Shown here: piece after piece, positions 12,694-22,496 of the stretch | Layout of the letters: every line of letters begins with the position of its first letter | Numbering within the stretch: the first letter of the stretch is position 1 | Source: a virus | Strand: one strand, 5' to 3' | IMG/VR virus record: IMGVR_UViG_3300030329_002747 | Location: 1-29,928 of that record | DNA: 29,928 nt | Notes under the pieces: generated by a model | The model's database searches: none | What the model saw: the letters and a program-made list of their open reading frames with translations, nothing else | Told to the model about the DNA's origin: nothing | Made by a program: the position numbers and the translations under genes

Positions 12694-14145
12694 ATGGCTA
12701 CAACAATAACACAAAAACCAAATTTATTAAGTGCAGTAAATACACCTATGATTTATATACTAAAAGAAGCTACTCCTGGTACTTACAATGGTTTTAAATT
12801 TAGATATGTATTAAAAGTAGAAGTAAACGGAACAGAAATAGCAGTTATTAAAATACATAAGAATCAATCTAATGTAGGTGTATTTGATATTAGTCACATA
12901 CTAAAAACTTATGTAGAAACACAATTAGTAAATCAAAATAATACTGCTTATAGTATACATAGTTTAGGAATTATAGAAACAGGAAAGCCGTTTAGTCAGA
13001 ATAGAGGTCAATGTGCTAAAGTAGAAGTAAAAGCATTTACAGAAGTAGCAAGTTCTGCAACTACTTCACCTGAGTTATCTTCTCAACAAGCAAACGCTAT
13101 AAGCTATTATATACCTTCAACAACACCTTTTACTAAAACAGCAAGTAATGTAGGTGGTTTAGATATTAATGGATCTAATTATCCTTTGCAATATTTTTTA
13201 AATGACGACAGTTCAGAAGATAGTTATGGTTTTTTTACTAATGCTCCAACAGTACAATTTGTTAGAGGTAGTAGTACAAGTGCAGATAATTTAGATCAAC
13301 TAACAATATGCTTTAAACAAGGTAACAACGCTTCTAGTAGTTTAATAACAGACGGAGAAAAACTAGAACAAATGGCTATACAATATTACAATAGTGCAGG
13401 AACTTTAATTGCAGGTACAAGTGGTGGAGCTACTGTTCATTTTTTTGCTAATAGTAATGCTAATGGTGGAGCTACTGCTGCTCAATCTGATACTGTAGAA
13501 GAAGCTATATTATATTTTGGTTGTGGAACTAAAAACCTACAAACACAAGATGATACAACAAATGCAAGACCTAGTAATTTTTCTAATTGGGCTTATTATA
13601 GAATATTTGGTTGTACATCAGCAGATGTAGACGATAGGTGTACTAAATACTATTATTTTTATAGATATGGAGCTAGTAGAACAGGAATAGATGATAGACA
13701 CCAAAGCTGTACAAGATATGATAATATTAGATTAGCTTGGAGAAATAGATTAGGAGCTTGGGATTATATGAACTTTAGAGGTAAATCAATAAAAACATTA
13801 AGTATAGATAGTAGCGAAATGGAAAGCGTACCAGGAAATTGGGATACAGCCACAGAAGATACATTTAACTATAATAACTGGGATAGAGGAAAGAAAACAC
13901 TATTTAAAACTGCAACAAGAAAAATACAAATAAATTCTGATTTATTAAATGAAGATGAAGCAGTATGGTTAGAAGAATTATTTACTTCTGATAATGTTCA
14001 AATACTAGGTGATGATTATACTATTATATACCCTGTTGTTATTACTGATAAGGCATATACAACAAAGACAAGCGTAAATGATAAAGTACAAATAAAATAT
14101 ACAATTAATTTAGAATACGCAAACAAAGTAAGAACTAACAGCTAA
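12694..14145 (+). CDS. Minor tail protein (distal tail or tip component)
   Basis: A 483-residue beta-rich protein. The N-terminal part (about 1-115) looks like an immunoglobulin-like or Dit-type domain. The middle is Ser/Thr/Asn-rich with a cysteine-containing aromatic patch (YYYFYRYGAS, QSCTRYDNIRLAWRNR). The C-terminal segment contains RKIQINSDLLNEDEAVWLEEL and YPVVITDKAYTTKTS, motifs I associate with flavobacterial phage tail proteins. It overlaps the huge next gene by one base. A position in the distal tail or baseplate is inferred from its place directly before the tip protein. Confidence 0.55.
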   Translation: MATTITQKPNLLSAVNTPMIYILKEATPGTYNGFKFRYVLKVEVNGTEIAVIKIHKNQSNVGVFDISHILKTYVETQLVNQNNTAYSIHSLGIIETGKPFSQNRGQCAKVEVKAFTEVASSATTSPELSSQQANAISYYIPSTTPFTKTASNVGGLDINGSNYPLQYFLNDDSSEDSYGFFTNAPTVQFVRGSSTSADNLDQLTICFKQGNNASSSLITDGEKLEQMAIQYYNSAGTLIAGTSGGATVHFFANSNANGGATAAQSDTVEEAILYFGCGTKNLQTQDDTTNARPSNFSNWAYYRIFGCTSADVDDRCTKYYYFYRYGASRTGIDDRHQSCTRYDNIRLAWRNRLGAWDYMNFRGKSIKTLSIDSSEMESVPGNWDTATEDTFNYNNWDRGKKTLFKTATRKIQINSDLLNEDEAVWLEELFTSDNVQILGDDYTIIYPVVITDKAYTTKTSVNDKVQIKYTINLEYANKVRTNS

Positions 14146-17100
14146 TGAATGTAAGATTAGTAGCATATAGAAAAGTATTAACAACTGATAATGATACTAC
14201 ACAATTTGAGTTAGATTTAGCAGAAGCTCCTAATATTGTAGTTAATTATAATTGGTTAGATATTAAAGAACCTACCCAAAGAAAAGGTAGTTTTAGCCAA
14301 ACTCTTAAAGTACCTTTCTCTGATCGTAATAATGAATTTTTTGAGAATTGGTTTAATGTAAATTTAGACGCTTTAATATTTGACACCAACACTAAATTTG
14401 ACGCTAAAGTATATGTTGATACCGTAGAACAAATGCAAGGTTTTATACAATTAAAATCTATCTATTTAAACGCTAGACAATATGAAATAGTAGTATTTGG
14501 TAATAGTGCTAATTTCTTTACAGACATAAAAGATAAAAAGTTAAGACAAGCCTTTGAAAATGATAATAATGGTGTTATAACAAGTGATGAACAATTAGAC
14601 CACTATTTAACTTCTGCTAATGTAGTTAATAGTTGGACGGAGGGGACAGGTATATCTACAATAGGTACTGATCCTGTAACAAGTGCGAGTAGTAGTAAAG
14701 ATGTTATATATCCAGTTATAGATTATGCTTTAACTAAAAGACCTTATACAATGGGTATGTTTAGCAATCCTTATGGTGGTGGAGCAGGAACTTTTGAAAC
14801 TCAAAACGAGTTAGGAATGGTTAGGACTACTAACCTAAAACCAGCTTTAAAGATACAAAGGTTAATGAGAATAATTGCAGAAAAAGCTGGATACACGATT
14901 ACAAGTACATTTATGGGTATTGCACAAAGTGGAGCTTTAACTGACACAGGTTATTTTAGCCAGTTGTTTATGACTTTAGCTAATGATAAGCATAAAACTA
15001 AAACATATTTTAACGGTTTTGGTTTTCAAGTTTCTATGGCTGGAGCAGTAACTCAAAATGTATCTCCTGATGAGGATAACTGGACGAATCAAAGTATAAG
15101 AGAATTAGGATTTACAAATGAATCTGATCCTAATTTTGACGCTTTTGGTTTATTTGATGATAACACACAAACAGTACTAGGTAATACAGTAGATTTAAAC
15201 ACTATTTCTATGCCTTACACTGCTTTAGCTAACGAAATGGGTTTACCTGAAGGCTATGGAAATAACTTTGGTATAGAAGCAGAATTTGATATTAGTTTTC
15301 CAGCACAATATTATGACGCTAGTTCAACAGGAAATAAAGATATACTAACAGTAACAGCTTATTTAGAAAAGCAAAATATACCTTTTGGTGAATCAGATGA
15401 TAATTGGGAAATATGTTTTCAGCAGCAATTTGGAATATTTGGTAGTGCTTTAAATAATGCTAATTTTAGTGGACAATTTTGGTTAAATGATTTAGCAGAG
15501 GGTGGAGCAGTTAATTTGAGGTTAAGATTTCAAACAGTATCAGAATTATTTGGATTAATAACTGACGCTAATGATACAACTTCTATAACAGTAAATAGTG
15601 GAACTATAAGAAGTATTAATAACGGATTATCAGGTTATACTAATGCTAGTTATGGAATGCAGGTAGTAATGGCTGAAAATATGCCTAATATAAACCAATC
15701 AGATTTTGTAAGAGATTTAGTAAATAGATTTAACTTAGTTGTTTTAAATGACCCAGATAACTCTAATAACCTTATTATAGAGCCTTACCAAGATTATATA
15801 GGTAGTGGTACTACACAATACTGGACGGACAAATTAGACCTATCAAAAGAACAAGTAGTAAAATCAACAAATGAGCTGCAAAAAGAAAAATTTGTATTCT
15901 CTGATCTTGAAAGTACAGACCACTTAAACGAAAGATATACAGAAAAGTTTGACCAAGTTTATGGATCTAAAACAGAATATGGTGGAGATTTTAGTAGTGG
16001 TGAGGGAAAAAACTTTAGCGTATTTACACCTTTTATAACACAAGGAATACCAACACAAGATAGTTATTGGTCGTGGGGTGGTGATAGTGGAGTTAATGCT
16101 TGTGTAGGTCAAATGTATAAAATAAATGAAATTGAACCTATAGAAAGAGAGGGTATAACAGACGGTAAGCCTAGATTATTTTATTATAGTGGAAACCCTG
16201 TAGATTTATCTTTACCTAATGGCAATCCTGTACCAGAAACAAATAATGCTGCTTATAGTTTTCATATACTAGGATATAGTAGTACAACCCACGCTTCTAC
16301 AGGTAATAAATTTCCTATATGTAGTCAATATAATTTAGACAATTTAGATACAGGTATAGCTGCTACTACAAAAGCTCTTTTGTGGGATTGGGTAAGTCCT
16401 AGGTTTTCTAGTCCTTTTTGGTGTCATAATCCTTTTGGAACTAATATAACTGAAAAAGGATATTATTATGATTATTGGTCGCAATACTTTAATGAGATAT
16501 ATAATAAGGAAGCTAGAATAATGGAATGCTACTTAAATTTAACACCTACTGATATTGTAGAATTTGAAGCTAACGCTTTTAAAAACCCTGTATATATAAA
16601 AAATACTTTATGGAGAATTTTAAAAATAGACGGACATCTAATAGGTGGAAATAAATCAACTAAAGTAACTTTATTAAAAGCTATAGAAAAACTAAATTAT
16701 GATTGTTCTGGTGTGCCTGGTAGTTTTAATGCAGACGGAACTATTACTTTTGTAAACCCTGCAGACGGTACTACAGAAGTTACTATTACTAATGAATGTT
16801 GCGAAGATATAAATGATGATTGGACTTTTATGGTTACTAATGATAGTACAGGTGTTGGTACTTGTTATCATAATTTAAACACAGATATTGTAAATGGTGG
16901 TATTAGTGATGTTACAGGATCCATACAAGGAATAGGAGCTAATACTCCTGTAATGTTGCCTATGATTTCCTCAACTACTAATTCAATAGAAATAAGAAAA
17001 GGTAGTGTTACAGCTCAATATTCAACTGCTTTATTAGAATGTATTACAATAGGAACAACAACAGAGGATTTAAAAACACAAAATATAGCTAATTCTTTAA

Positions 17101-17513
17101 AGTTAAGTCCTTATAGTATGACTTATTTAGAAATAGATATTATAGGAACTATAGTAAAAGGAGCTAGTAATATAGGAGCTACTTTTTATGGTAAATATAG
17201 CACAATATTAAAAAGAAAACTAGCCTATGCTTTTGACGGTACAGCAGGGGGTGTTACTGTAAGAAAAACAGAGGGTACAGGTTTTCCAACAACACCTACA
17301 ATAGATTTAACAGAATTTACTGATAAAGGATATTTTAAAATTACTGTTACATCTAGTAGTGCTGATTATACTATTAAATGGGTAGCAAAAGCTAATTTTA
17401 TAGGGCAAAGGCTACCAGGATCAGACGGAACTAAATTATATCAAGATTTGGCTATCTATCAAAATGAAGATATAATATTATTCCAAAACAATGATGTATT
17501 AGAATGGAATTAA
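14145..17513 (+). CDS. Large tail tip/hub protein, probable receptor-binding role
   Basis: The largest protein in the genome (1122 residues). The first 600 or so residues are beta-rich with motifs such as VVNYNWLDIKEPTQRKGSFSQ (given here as NYNWLDIKEP and RKGSFSQTLKVPFS) and FVRDLVNRFNLVVLND, which resemble tail hub proteins that bind the tail tube. The C-terminal 270 residues (from about CSGVPGSFNADGTI, with a CCEDIND pair) are Thr/Gly-rich beta sandwiches, the usual make-up of receptor-binding domains. The order, before the tape measure, is reversed from lambda. A hub with receptor-binding extension is the most economical reading. Confidence 0.6.
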   Translation: MNVRLVAYRKVLTTDNDTTQFELDLAEAPNIVVNYNWLDIKEPTQRKGSFSQTLKVPFSDRNNEFFENWFNVNLDALIFDTNTKFDAKVYVDTVEQMQGFIQLKSIYLNARQYEIVVFGNSANFFTDIKDKKLRQAFENDNNGVITSDEQLDHYLTSANVVNSWTEGTGISTIGTDPVTSASSSKDVIYPVIDYALTKRPYTMGMFSNPYGGGAGTFETQNELGMVRTTNLKPALKIQRLMRIIAEKAGYTITSTFMGIAQSGALTDTGYFSQLFMTLANDKHKTKTYFNGFGFQVSMAGAVTQNVSPDEDNWTNQSIRELGFTNESDPNFDAFGLFDDNTQTVLGNTVDLNTISMPYTALANEMGLPEGYGNNFGIEAEFDISFPAQYYDASSTGNKDILTVTAYLEKQNIPFGESDDNWEICFQQQFGIFGSALNNANFSGQFWLNDLAEGGAVNLRLRFQTVSELFGLITDANDTTSITVNSGTIRSINNGLSGYTNASYGMQVVMAENMPNINQSDFVRDLVNRFNLVVLNDPDNSNNLIIEPYQDYIGSGTTQYWTDKLDLSKEQVVKSTNELQKEKFVFSDLESTDHLNERYTEKFDQVYGSKTEYGGDFSSGEGKNFSVFTPFITQGIPTQDSYWSWGGDSGVNACVGQMYKINEIEPIEREGITDGKPRLFYYSGNPVDLSLPNGNPVPETNNAAYSFHILGYSSTTHASTGNKFPICSQYNLDNLDTGIAATTKALLWDWVSPRFSSPFWCHNPFGTNITEKGYYYDYWSQYFNEIYNKEARIMECYLNLTPTDIVEFEANAFKNPVYIKNTLWRILKIDGHLIGGNKSTKVTLLKAIEKLNYDCSGVPGSFNADGTITFVNPADGTTEVTITNECCEDINDDWTFMVTNDSTGVGTCYHNLNTDIVNGGISDVTGSIQGIGANTPVMLPMISSTTNSIEIRKGSVTAQYSTALLECITIGTTTEDLKTQNIANSLKLSPYSMTYLEIDIIGTIVKGASNIGATFYGKYSTILKRKLAYAFDGTAGGVTVRKTEGTGFPTTPTIDLTEFTDKGYFKITVTSSSADYTIKWVAKANFIGQRLPGSDGTKLYQDLAIYQNEDIILFQNNDVLEWN

Positions 17514-17686
17514 AAGAAGAAATAAATATAAAAGGTTTGTACTTAACAGCAATATTAAAAATTGTGAGCAATATTAATTTTGAAGATAAAGATTATAATT
17601 TTGTTTATGGTATAGATGAGTACACAGAAGATATAAGTAAAATAAAAAAACAATTTAAAAGATTATGGCTAAACAAAAAAAGGTAA
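17504..17686 (+). CDS. Hypothetical protein, 60 aa
   Basis: A 60-residue frame starting 10 bases before the tip gene ends and finishing 22 bases inside the tape measure gene. It is largely helical (LYLTAILKIVSNINFEDKDYN) with a basic end (KKQFKRLWLNKKR). No family is recognised. Position between tip and tape measure suggests a small tail-assembly factor. The overlaps favour translation, but overlap with two large genes also lets it be partly fortuitous. Confidence 0.5.
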   Translation: MELKEEINIKGLYLTAILKIVSNINFEDKDYNFVYGIDEYTEDISKIKKQFKRLWLNKKR

Positions 17687-19656
17687 TTGAGCTAGAGGTA
17701 CAATCAACTAAAGCAGTACAAGGATTAGATAAAACCTCTAAAGCTATGAAAGGTGTAGGTACTTCAAGTACACTTGTTTCAAAAGGTTTTAAAGGTATAG
17801 CAGTGGCAATGAAGGCTATGGGTTGGGGTATTTTAATTGGTTTGTTAGCTGCAGTATTTGAGGCATTTAAAAGAAACCAAGCAGTAACAGATTTAGTAGC
17901 TAGAGGAATGGACACGCTACAAAAAGTAGTTAATGTAGTGGTAAAAGTATTTCAAGGAGCTTTAATAGTAGCAGACGCTTTAACTTTTGGCTTGTTTAGG
18001 TTATCAGGAGCAAGTGATAAAGCTAGTGCAAGTTTACAAAGACAAAGAAATGAAGTTAGATTACTACAAGCACAAGAACAATTAATTACTTTGCAATTTC
18101 AAAAATCTGCTGAAGTACAAAGACAAATTAGAGATGATGAAAGTAAATCTATAGAAGAAAGAAAAAATGCAAATCAAGAATTAGGTAGAATACTAGATGA
18201 GCAACACGCAGTTGAAATGAAAAACGCAAATAGGGCTTTAGAAGTAGCAGAAAATGAATTAAAAGCAAACAGTAATAGTATAGAGTTACAAGAAAAAGTA
18301 ATACAAGCAAAAACTAAAGTAGCAGAAGTTGACGAAAGGATTACAGGTCAAAGAAGTGAAATGTTAGTAAATATAAATTCATTAAATAGAGAAAACCAAC
18401 AATTAGCTAAAACTACAGGGGGTGTATCGACATCAGTTAAAGAAGCAACAAAATCTTATGAAGATTTAAACAAAGAAATAAAAACTGCTTTAGGATTAGA
18501 TAAAACAGTAGAAAGTATTACTAAACGAATTAAAGAAGCAACAGAGTTAAGAGCAGAAGCAATTAAAAAAGAAAAAGAAGAATTAGAAAAATTACAAGGA
18601 TCTGAAAAAAAGTTTAGAAAATCAAGTCAGAAAACACTTAAAGAATTAAAAGACAAACAAAGGGATATATTGTCTGAATGGACGGATACTTTATTTACAG
18701 TATACCAATATGATTTTAAATTATCAGAAAAAGAAAATGAAAGAAAAAGAAAAGAATTTGAAGCCAATAAACAAAGGATTGGAGATGAAATGACTTTAAT
18801 AAAAGAACAAATAAAAGAAGAAGAAGAAGCATTAAAAGGTAGAAATTCTAGGAGAAAGCGTAGAGTAACTAAACACAATAAAGAAGTAGAGGAAAAAATA
18901 GCTGAACACAAACAAAAAATGATAGATAGTGAAGATGAATTTAACAGAAAAATAGAAGAAGCTAGACAAATGGCTAGAGATGAGCTGGATTATTTTTTAG
19001 GTACGGATCAAGAAAAAGAACTTATAGATTTACAAGAACAATTTGATAAGCGTATGTTAATGGTAGAGGGTGATATAGCTAGTCAATTAAGATTACAAGA
19101 TTGGTTCGGTCAACAAATAATAGATATAAAACAAAAATACGCAGCTGAAGAAGCGAAAATAGAAAAAGATAAAGAAGACGAAATTTTTGCTCTAAAAACA
19201 CAAAGTATAGAAAAATCATTTGCAATAGCTTCTAGTTTAACTTCATCATTAGGAAAGTTAGCAAGTGATAATGTTAAAGCTCAAAAAAGTGCAGCTTTGT
19301 TAGGTATAACTATAGATACTGCTGCCTCTGTTTCAAGTGCTGTTAGGGGAGCTATAGCAGCAGCAAAAGGTAACCCAGTATTAACCCCTTTACTTATTGC
19401 AGAATTACTAGCTATTGTGTTTGGTGGTATGGCTCAAGCTAAAGGAATATTAGCTAAAGTACCTGGTGGTTCAGATAGTGGATCTCCTGATTTACAAAGT
19501 TTACAAGGTGGAATAGGAGTTGGTAGTGTACCTAGAGTGCCTACAGACAATAATATAGATTTAGATGTGCCACCTGTTCAAGCGTTTGTAGTAGAAAGTA
19601 ATGTTACAGGCAAACAGGCTTTACAAAATGACCTAGAGTTACAAGCAACGTTGTAA
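17665..19656 (+). CDS. Tape measure protein
   Basis: A 663-residue protein with tape measure architecture. The N-terminus has the repeat-like ELEVQSTKAVQGLDKTSKAM, a hydrophobic segment (about 45-70, GWGILIGLLAAVFEAF) and a second hydrophobic stretch near residue 95. Residues about 120-520 are long, charged coiled coil (Glu/Lys/Gln-rich). The C-terminal third has another hydrophobic region (TPLLIAELLAIVFGGM). Tape measures set tail length, at roughly 0.15 nm per residue, so a tail near 100 nm is inferred. It is preceded by the tip gene rather than followed by it. Confidence 0.88.
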   Translation: MAKQKKVIELEVQSTKAVQGLDKTSKAMKGVGTSSTLVSKGFKGIAVAMKAMGWGILIGLLAAVFEAFKRNQAVTDLVARGMDTLQKVVNVVVKVFQGALIVADALTFGLFRLSGASDKASASLQRQRNEVRLLQAQEQLITLQFQKSAEVQRQIRDDESKSIEERKNANQELGRILDEQHAVEMKNANRALEVAENELKANSNSIELQEKVIQAKTKVAEVDERITGQRSEMLVNINSLNRENQQLAKTTGGVSTSVKEATKSYEDLNKEIKTALGLDKTVESITKRIKEATELRAEAIKKEKEELEKLQGSEKKFRKSSQKTLKELKDKQRDILSEWTDTLFTVYQYDFKLSEKENERKRKEFEANKQRIGDEMTLIKEQIKEEEEALKGRNSRRKRRVTKHNKEVEEKIAEHKQKMIDSEDEFNRKIEEARQMARDELDYFLGTDQEKELIDLQEQFDKRMLMVEGDIASQLRLQDWFGQQIIDIKQKYAAEEAKIEKDKEDEIFALKTQSIEKSFAIASSLTSSLGKLASDNVKAQKSAALLGITIDTAASVSSAVRGAIAAAKGNPVLTPLLIAELLAIVFGGMAQAKGILAKVPGGSDSGSPDLQSLQGGIGVGSVPRVPTDNNIDLDVPPVQAFVVESNVTGKQALQNDLELQATL

Positions 19657-19682
19657 ACAAATATTAACAAATTATATTTATA
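19655..19682 (+). promoter_or_regulatory. Late promoter motif, copy B (AAACAA-N14-TATTTATA)
   Basis: AAACAA at 19655-19660, 14 bases, then TATTTATA at 19675-19682, only 3 nt before the ATG of the protease gene. The first block overlaps the tape measure stop. It shares the TGTAAACAA context and spacing with copies A, C and D. Confidence 0.55.
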
Positions 19683-19685
19683 AGT

Positions 19686-20699
19686 ATGAGCAAAGAAAAA
19701 CTAAAAAAAGTAGAACTAATTATAGATGAAGAATCAGAGAGATTTGGTGTTGAAGCAATCAGCTTAGTAGAGTTTCCAGCGATAGAGTCGGACTGGGTTT
19801 TTTTTAATCAAGACCAATTCTTAACTTTAGCTAAATTAGATGAAGAACAAAAAACTTTAGTAGGAGCAGTATTAATACCTAATAAAGAAATTCCTAGATA
19901 CGATCAAGAAAAAGACGAGAAGTATATTGTTTATTTTACAGAAGATACTATAAAACAAGCTCAGGAACTATTTATGTCAAGTTTAAGAAACAATAGTGCT
20001 ACTTATGAGCATAAAGTACCAGTAGAAGGAATGACAGTTGTAGAGAGTTGGATTAAAGAAGATAAGAAAAACGATAAATCTAATTCTTTTGGTTTTAATA
20101 AACTTCCACTTGGAACTTGGTTTGTAAAAATGAAAGTTAACAATCCTGAAATTTGGGATAGTGTAAAAGAGGGTAAAGTAAGAGGGTTTAGTATTGAGGG
20201 ATATTTCACAGACAAATTAATTGAAGCGTCAAGACCTAAAGATATTATAGATCTAGCAGAAGATTGTACTGATTGCCCTGATGAGATTACATTAGGAAAA
20301 ATTAGAGATTTAATATTAGAGAATGAATTAGCAGTTGTAGGAGCTTTAGATGGAGAACCTTTATTTGCCACAAAAGAAGAAGCTAAGATATATGCTGAAA
20401 TGTTTAAAGGGTGTAAAGGTTTCCATACACATACAGTAAATGGTGTAGTTAGATACATGGCTTGTGAAACACACGAAGATAGTGTTAAGAAAGAATATGT
20501 AGAAAATGAGTTTGGTAAAAAGAAAAAGAAATATACTAAAAAATATAAATACGCAGAATACGCTGCTTTTGTAAATAGACAGGCTATGGCTGTTTATAAA
20601 TGGGATCAATGTATAAGAGATATGGTAAAAGAATATGGTAGCAAAGAAACTGCTGCCAAAGTATGTTCTGCCATTAAAAATAGGACAGTAAAACGCTAG
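19686..20699 (+). CDS. XkdF-like prohead protease
   Basis: A 337-residue protein matching the XkdF-like putative serine protease family of Bacteroidetes phages: RFGVEAISLVEFPAIESDW, LVGAVLIPNKEIPRYD, YIVYFTEDTIKQAQELFM, the TYEHKVPVEGMTVVESW stretch and GKVRGFSIEGYF. The protease matures the capsid by trimming the scaffold and capsid termini. A C-terminal domain (about residues 200-337) contains a CTDCP motif, a His-rich CKGFHTH segment and a basic tail with WDQCIRDMVKEYG. Its place before scaffold and capsid genes supports the role. It starts 3 nt after a late promoter motif. Confidence 0.8.
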   Translation: MSKEKLKKVELIIDEESERFGVEAISLVEFPAIESDWVFFNQDQFLTLAKLDEEQKTLVGAVLIPNKEIPRYDQEKDEKYIVYFTEDTIKQAQELFMSSLRNNSATYEHKVPVEGMTVVESWIKEDKKNDKSNSFGFNKLPLGTWFVKMKVNNPEIWDSVKEGKVRGFSIEGYFTDKLIEASRPKDIIDLAEDCTDCPDEITLGKIRDLILENELAVVGALDGEPLFATKEEAKIYAEMFKGCKGFHTHTVNGVVRYMACETHEDSVKKEYVENEFGKKKKKYTKKYKYAEYAAFVNRQAMAVYKWDQCIRDMVKEYGSKETAAKVCSAIKNRTVKR

Positions 20700-20705
20700 T
20701 CCTGT

Positions 20706-20733
20706 GAACAATAATTTAAGTTTAATATTTATA
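20706..20733 (+). promoter_or_regulatory. Late promoter motif, copy C (GAACAA-N14-TATTTATA)
   Basis: GAACAA at 20706-20711 is followed after 14 bases by TATTTATA at 20726-20733. The scaffold ATG is 14 nt further on, behind an A-rich stretch that may serve as the ribosome entry region. Confidence 0.58.
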
Positions 20734-20747
20734 AAAAAAAAGTAACA

Positions 20748-21407
20748 ATGAGTACACTAGAAAAAATCAAAACGCTTTTATCTTCTAATAACGAAGAAAG
20801 CAAAGAAACAAAAATGTATGCTGAAATGATTTTAGATGACGGTAGAGTATTAGCAACAGAAGATGAGCAATTTATGATAGGCTCAAAAGTTATGGTTGTT
20901 GGTGATGACGGTGAAACTTCCCCACTAGGAGCAGGTAGCTACACAATGTCTGACGGAGCTAAATTAACTATAGATGAAGATTCTAAAATAGTTGATATGG
21001 GTGAAGAAAAAGAAGCAGAAGATGTAGAAGCTGAAAAAGAAGAAATGGCAGACGCAGAAGATACTGATTGGGCTAAAACTTTTGAAGAAATGAAAGATAG
21101 AGTTGCGGCTTTAGAAAAAGAAGTATTTGGAGATAAAGCAGAAGAAGAAACAGAAGAAATGTCAAAAGAAGAAGTTGAAGAAGAAGTTATTGAAGAAGAT
21201 GAAAAAGTAGAAATGTCTAAAGATATGGTAAACAGTTTAGTTGAAGAAGTAGAACACTTAAAAGCTAAAATTGTTGAATTAGAAAAAGAACCAGGAGCAG
21301 AGGGTTTTACTCACAATCCTGAAAATAATACTAAATCAGTAGAAAAAGTTGATTTAGCTACAATGTCTGCAAGTGAAAGAGCAGCATATTACATTAATAA
21401 TAAATAA
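20748..21407 (+). CDS. Capsid scaffold protein
   Basis: A 219-residue, very acidic protein. Residues 1-85 are beta-rich (KMYAEMILDDGRVLATEDEQ; ILDDGR and GAGSYTMSDG), and residues 85-190 are Glu/Lys-rich coiled coil, the signature of phage scaffolds. The protein sits between the protease and the major capsid protein, where scaffolds always lie. It should form the transient core for procapsid assembly and be removed by the protease. No enzymatic motif is seen. The C-terminal TMSASERAAYYIN may be the capsid-binding helix. Confidence 0.75.
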   Translation: MSTLEKIKTLLSSNNEESKETKMYAEMILDDGRVLATEDEQFMIGSKVMVVGDDGETSPLGAGSYTMSDGAKLTIDEDSKIVDMGEEKEAEDVEAEKEEMADAEDTDWAKTFEEMKDRVAALEKEVFGDKAEEETEEMSKEEVEEEVIEEDEKVEMSKDMVNSLVEEVEHLKAKIVELEKEPGAEGFTHNPENNTKSVEKVDLATMSASERAAYYINNK

Positions 21408-21423
21408 TTAAAATTTTAAAAAA

Positions 21424-22419
21424 ATGGCGAAATTAAATGAATTAAACAAACAGTACCATTTTGATGTTACTGTTAACCCTGCAACTACTTACGCAGGTGA
21501 ACAAGCACTGCCTTATGTAACTGCTGCGGTTAAGTCAAATGACACAGTAGCTAAGGGCTATGTAAGAACAATGGACGGTTTAACAAGTAAAGCGGTTATT
21601 AGTAGTTTAGTAACTACTGATCCTATTGTTGGAGCTGCTTGTGGCTTTTCTGACGCAGGGACTACTACATTAGGAGAAAGAGTATTAACTGTTACTGATC
21701 TAAAAGTAAATCGTGAGGTATGCCGAAAAACTTTATTCCCAACTTGGGTTGGAAAAAATATGACTCAAAACGGAGATTTACCTAATAGCTTTTCTGACTT
21801 CTTATTAGAAGTTGTTGCAGGTCAAGCTTCTGCTCAAATAGAAAATGGTATTTGGGTAGGTGACGCTTCAGGAATATTTGGAGCAGGTTTTGTTTCTGAT
21901 GACGGAGTATTTGACCAATTAGGTCTTAATGCTTCTGCAACTGCAGATTTTACACAAGTTACAATGAATGGTGTAGGTACTGCAACTGACGCTACTAATA
22001 TAGATAACGCTTTAGCAGCAGTATATGATACTGTTACAGGTAGTCACCCAGGACTTGAATTTAAAGAGGGTTTTGGATTCTATATGAATAACAAAATGTA
22101 TAGTTTTTATGCACAGTATTTAGCAGGTGTATCTACAGGGCAGGGTATTAATATGTTAGGTTTAACATTAAATCCTGAAAACCTTAGTTATTTAGGTCAC
22201 CCCATATACAGGTGTCCTGGAGCCCCAGACGATTGCATAGTTGCAACATACAAAGACAACTTAGTATTTGGTACTAACTTAGGAACAGACCTAACTGAAG
22301 CTCAAATTATTCCAACTTACCAATATGACGGTAGTGATAATGTAAGAGTTGTTATGAACTTTGGAATTGGAGTACAGACAGGAATTGGAACTGACGGAGT
22401 TGTTGGTGTTACATTCTAA
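21424..22419 (+). CDS. Major capsid protein
   Basis: A 331-residue protein of HK97-fold size, directly after protease and scaffold and followed by a strong terminator. It has an N-terminal arm (to about 50), then a mostly beta/alpha domain with VNREVCRKTLFPTWVGKNM, SFSDFLLEVVAGQASAQIE, FYMNNKMYSFYAQYLAG and LSYLGHPIYRCPG; the end DNVRVVMNFGIGVQTGIG is typical of Bacteroidetes phage capsids. The codon and context bias is unlike its neighbours: Asp codons before Gly/Ala are nearly all GAC, consistent with high expression. Capsid assembly is the clear role. No cleavage site was determined. Confidence 0.88.
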   Translation: MAKLNELNKQYHFDVTVNPATTYAGEQALPYVTAAVKSNDTVAKGYVRTMDGLTSKAVISSLVTTDPIVGAACGFSDAGTTTLGERVLTVTDLKVNREVCRKTLFPTWVGKNMTQNGDLPNSFSDFLLEVVAGQASAQIENGIWVGDASGIFGAGFVSDDGVFDQLGLNASATADFTQVTMNGVGTATDATNIDNALAAVYDTVTGSHPGLEFKEGFGFYMNNKMYSFYAQYLAGVSTGQGINMLGLTLNPENLSYLGHPIYRCPGAPDDCIVATYKDNLVFGTNLGTDLTEAQIIPTYQYDGSDNVRVVMNFGIGVQTGIGTDGVVGVTF

Positions 22420-22432
22420 ATTGAATTAAATT

Positions 22433-22462
22433 AAGGGGTATGAAATACTACCCCTTTTTTTT
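22433..22462 (+). terminator. Rho-independent terminator after the capsid gene
   Basis: AAGGGGTA (22433-22440) pairs with TACCCCTT (22449-22456) around an 8-nt loop and runs into 8 consecutive T residues (22455-22462). It should end most capsid transcripts and leaves some read-through to the following tail gene, which has no matching late promoter motif. Confidence 0.85.
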
Positions 22463-22496
22463 AAAAGGAATATTAATAATTAAAAAATAAATAAAC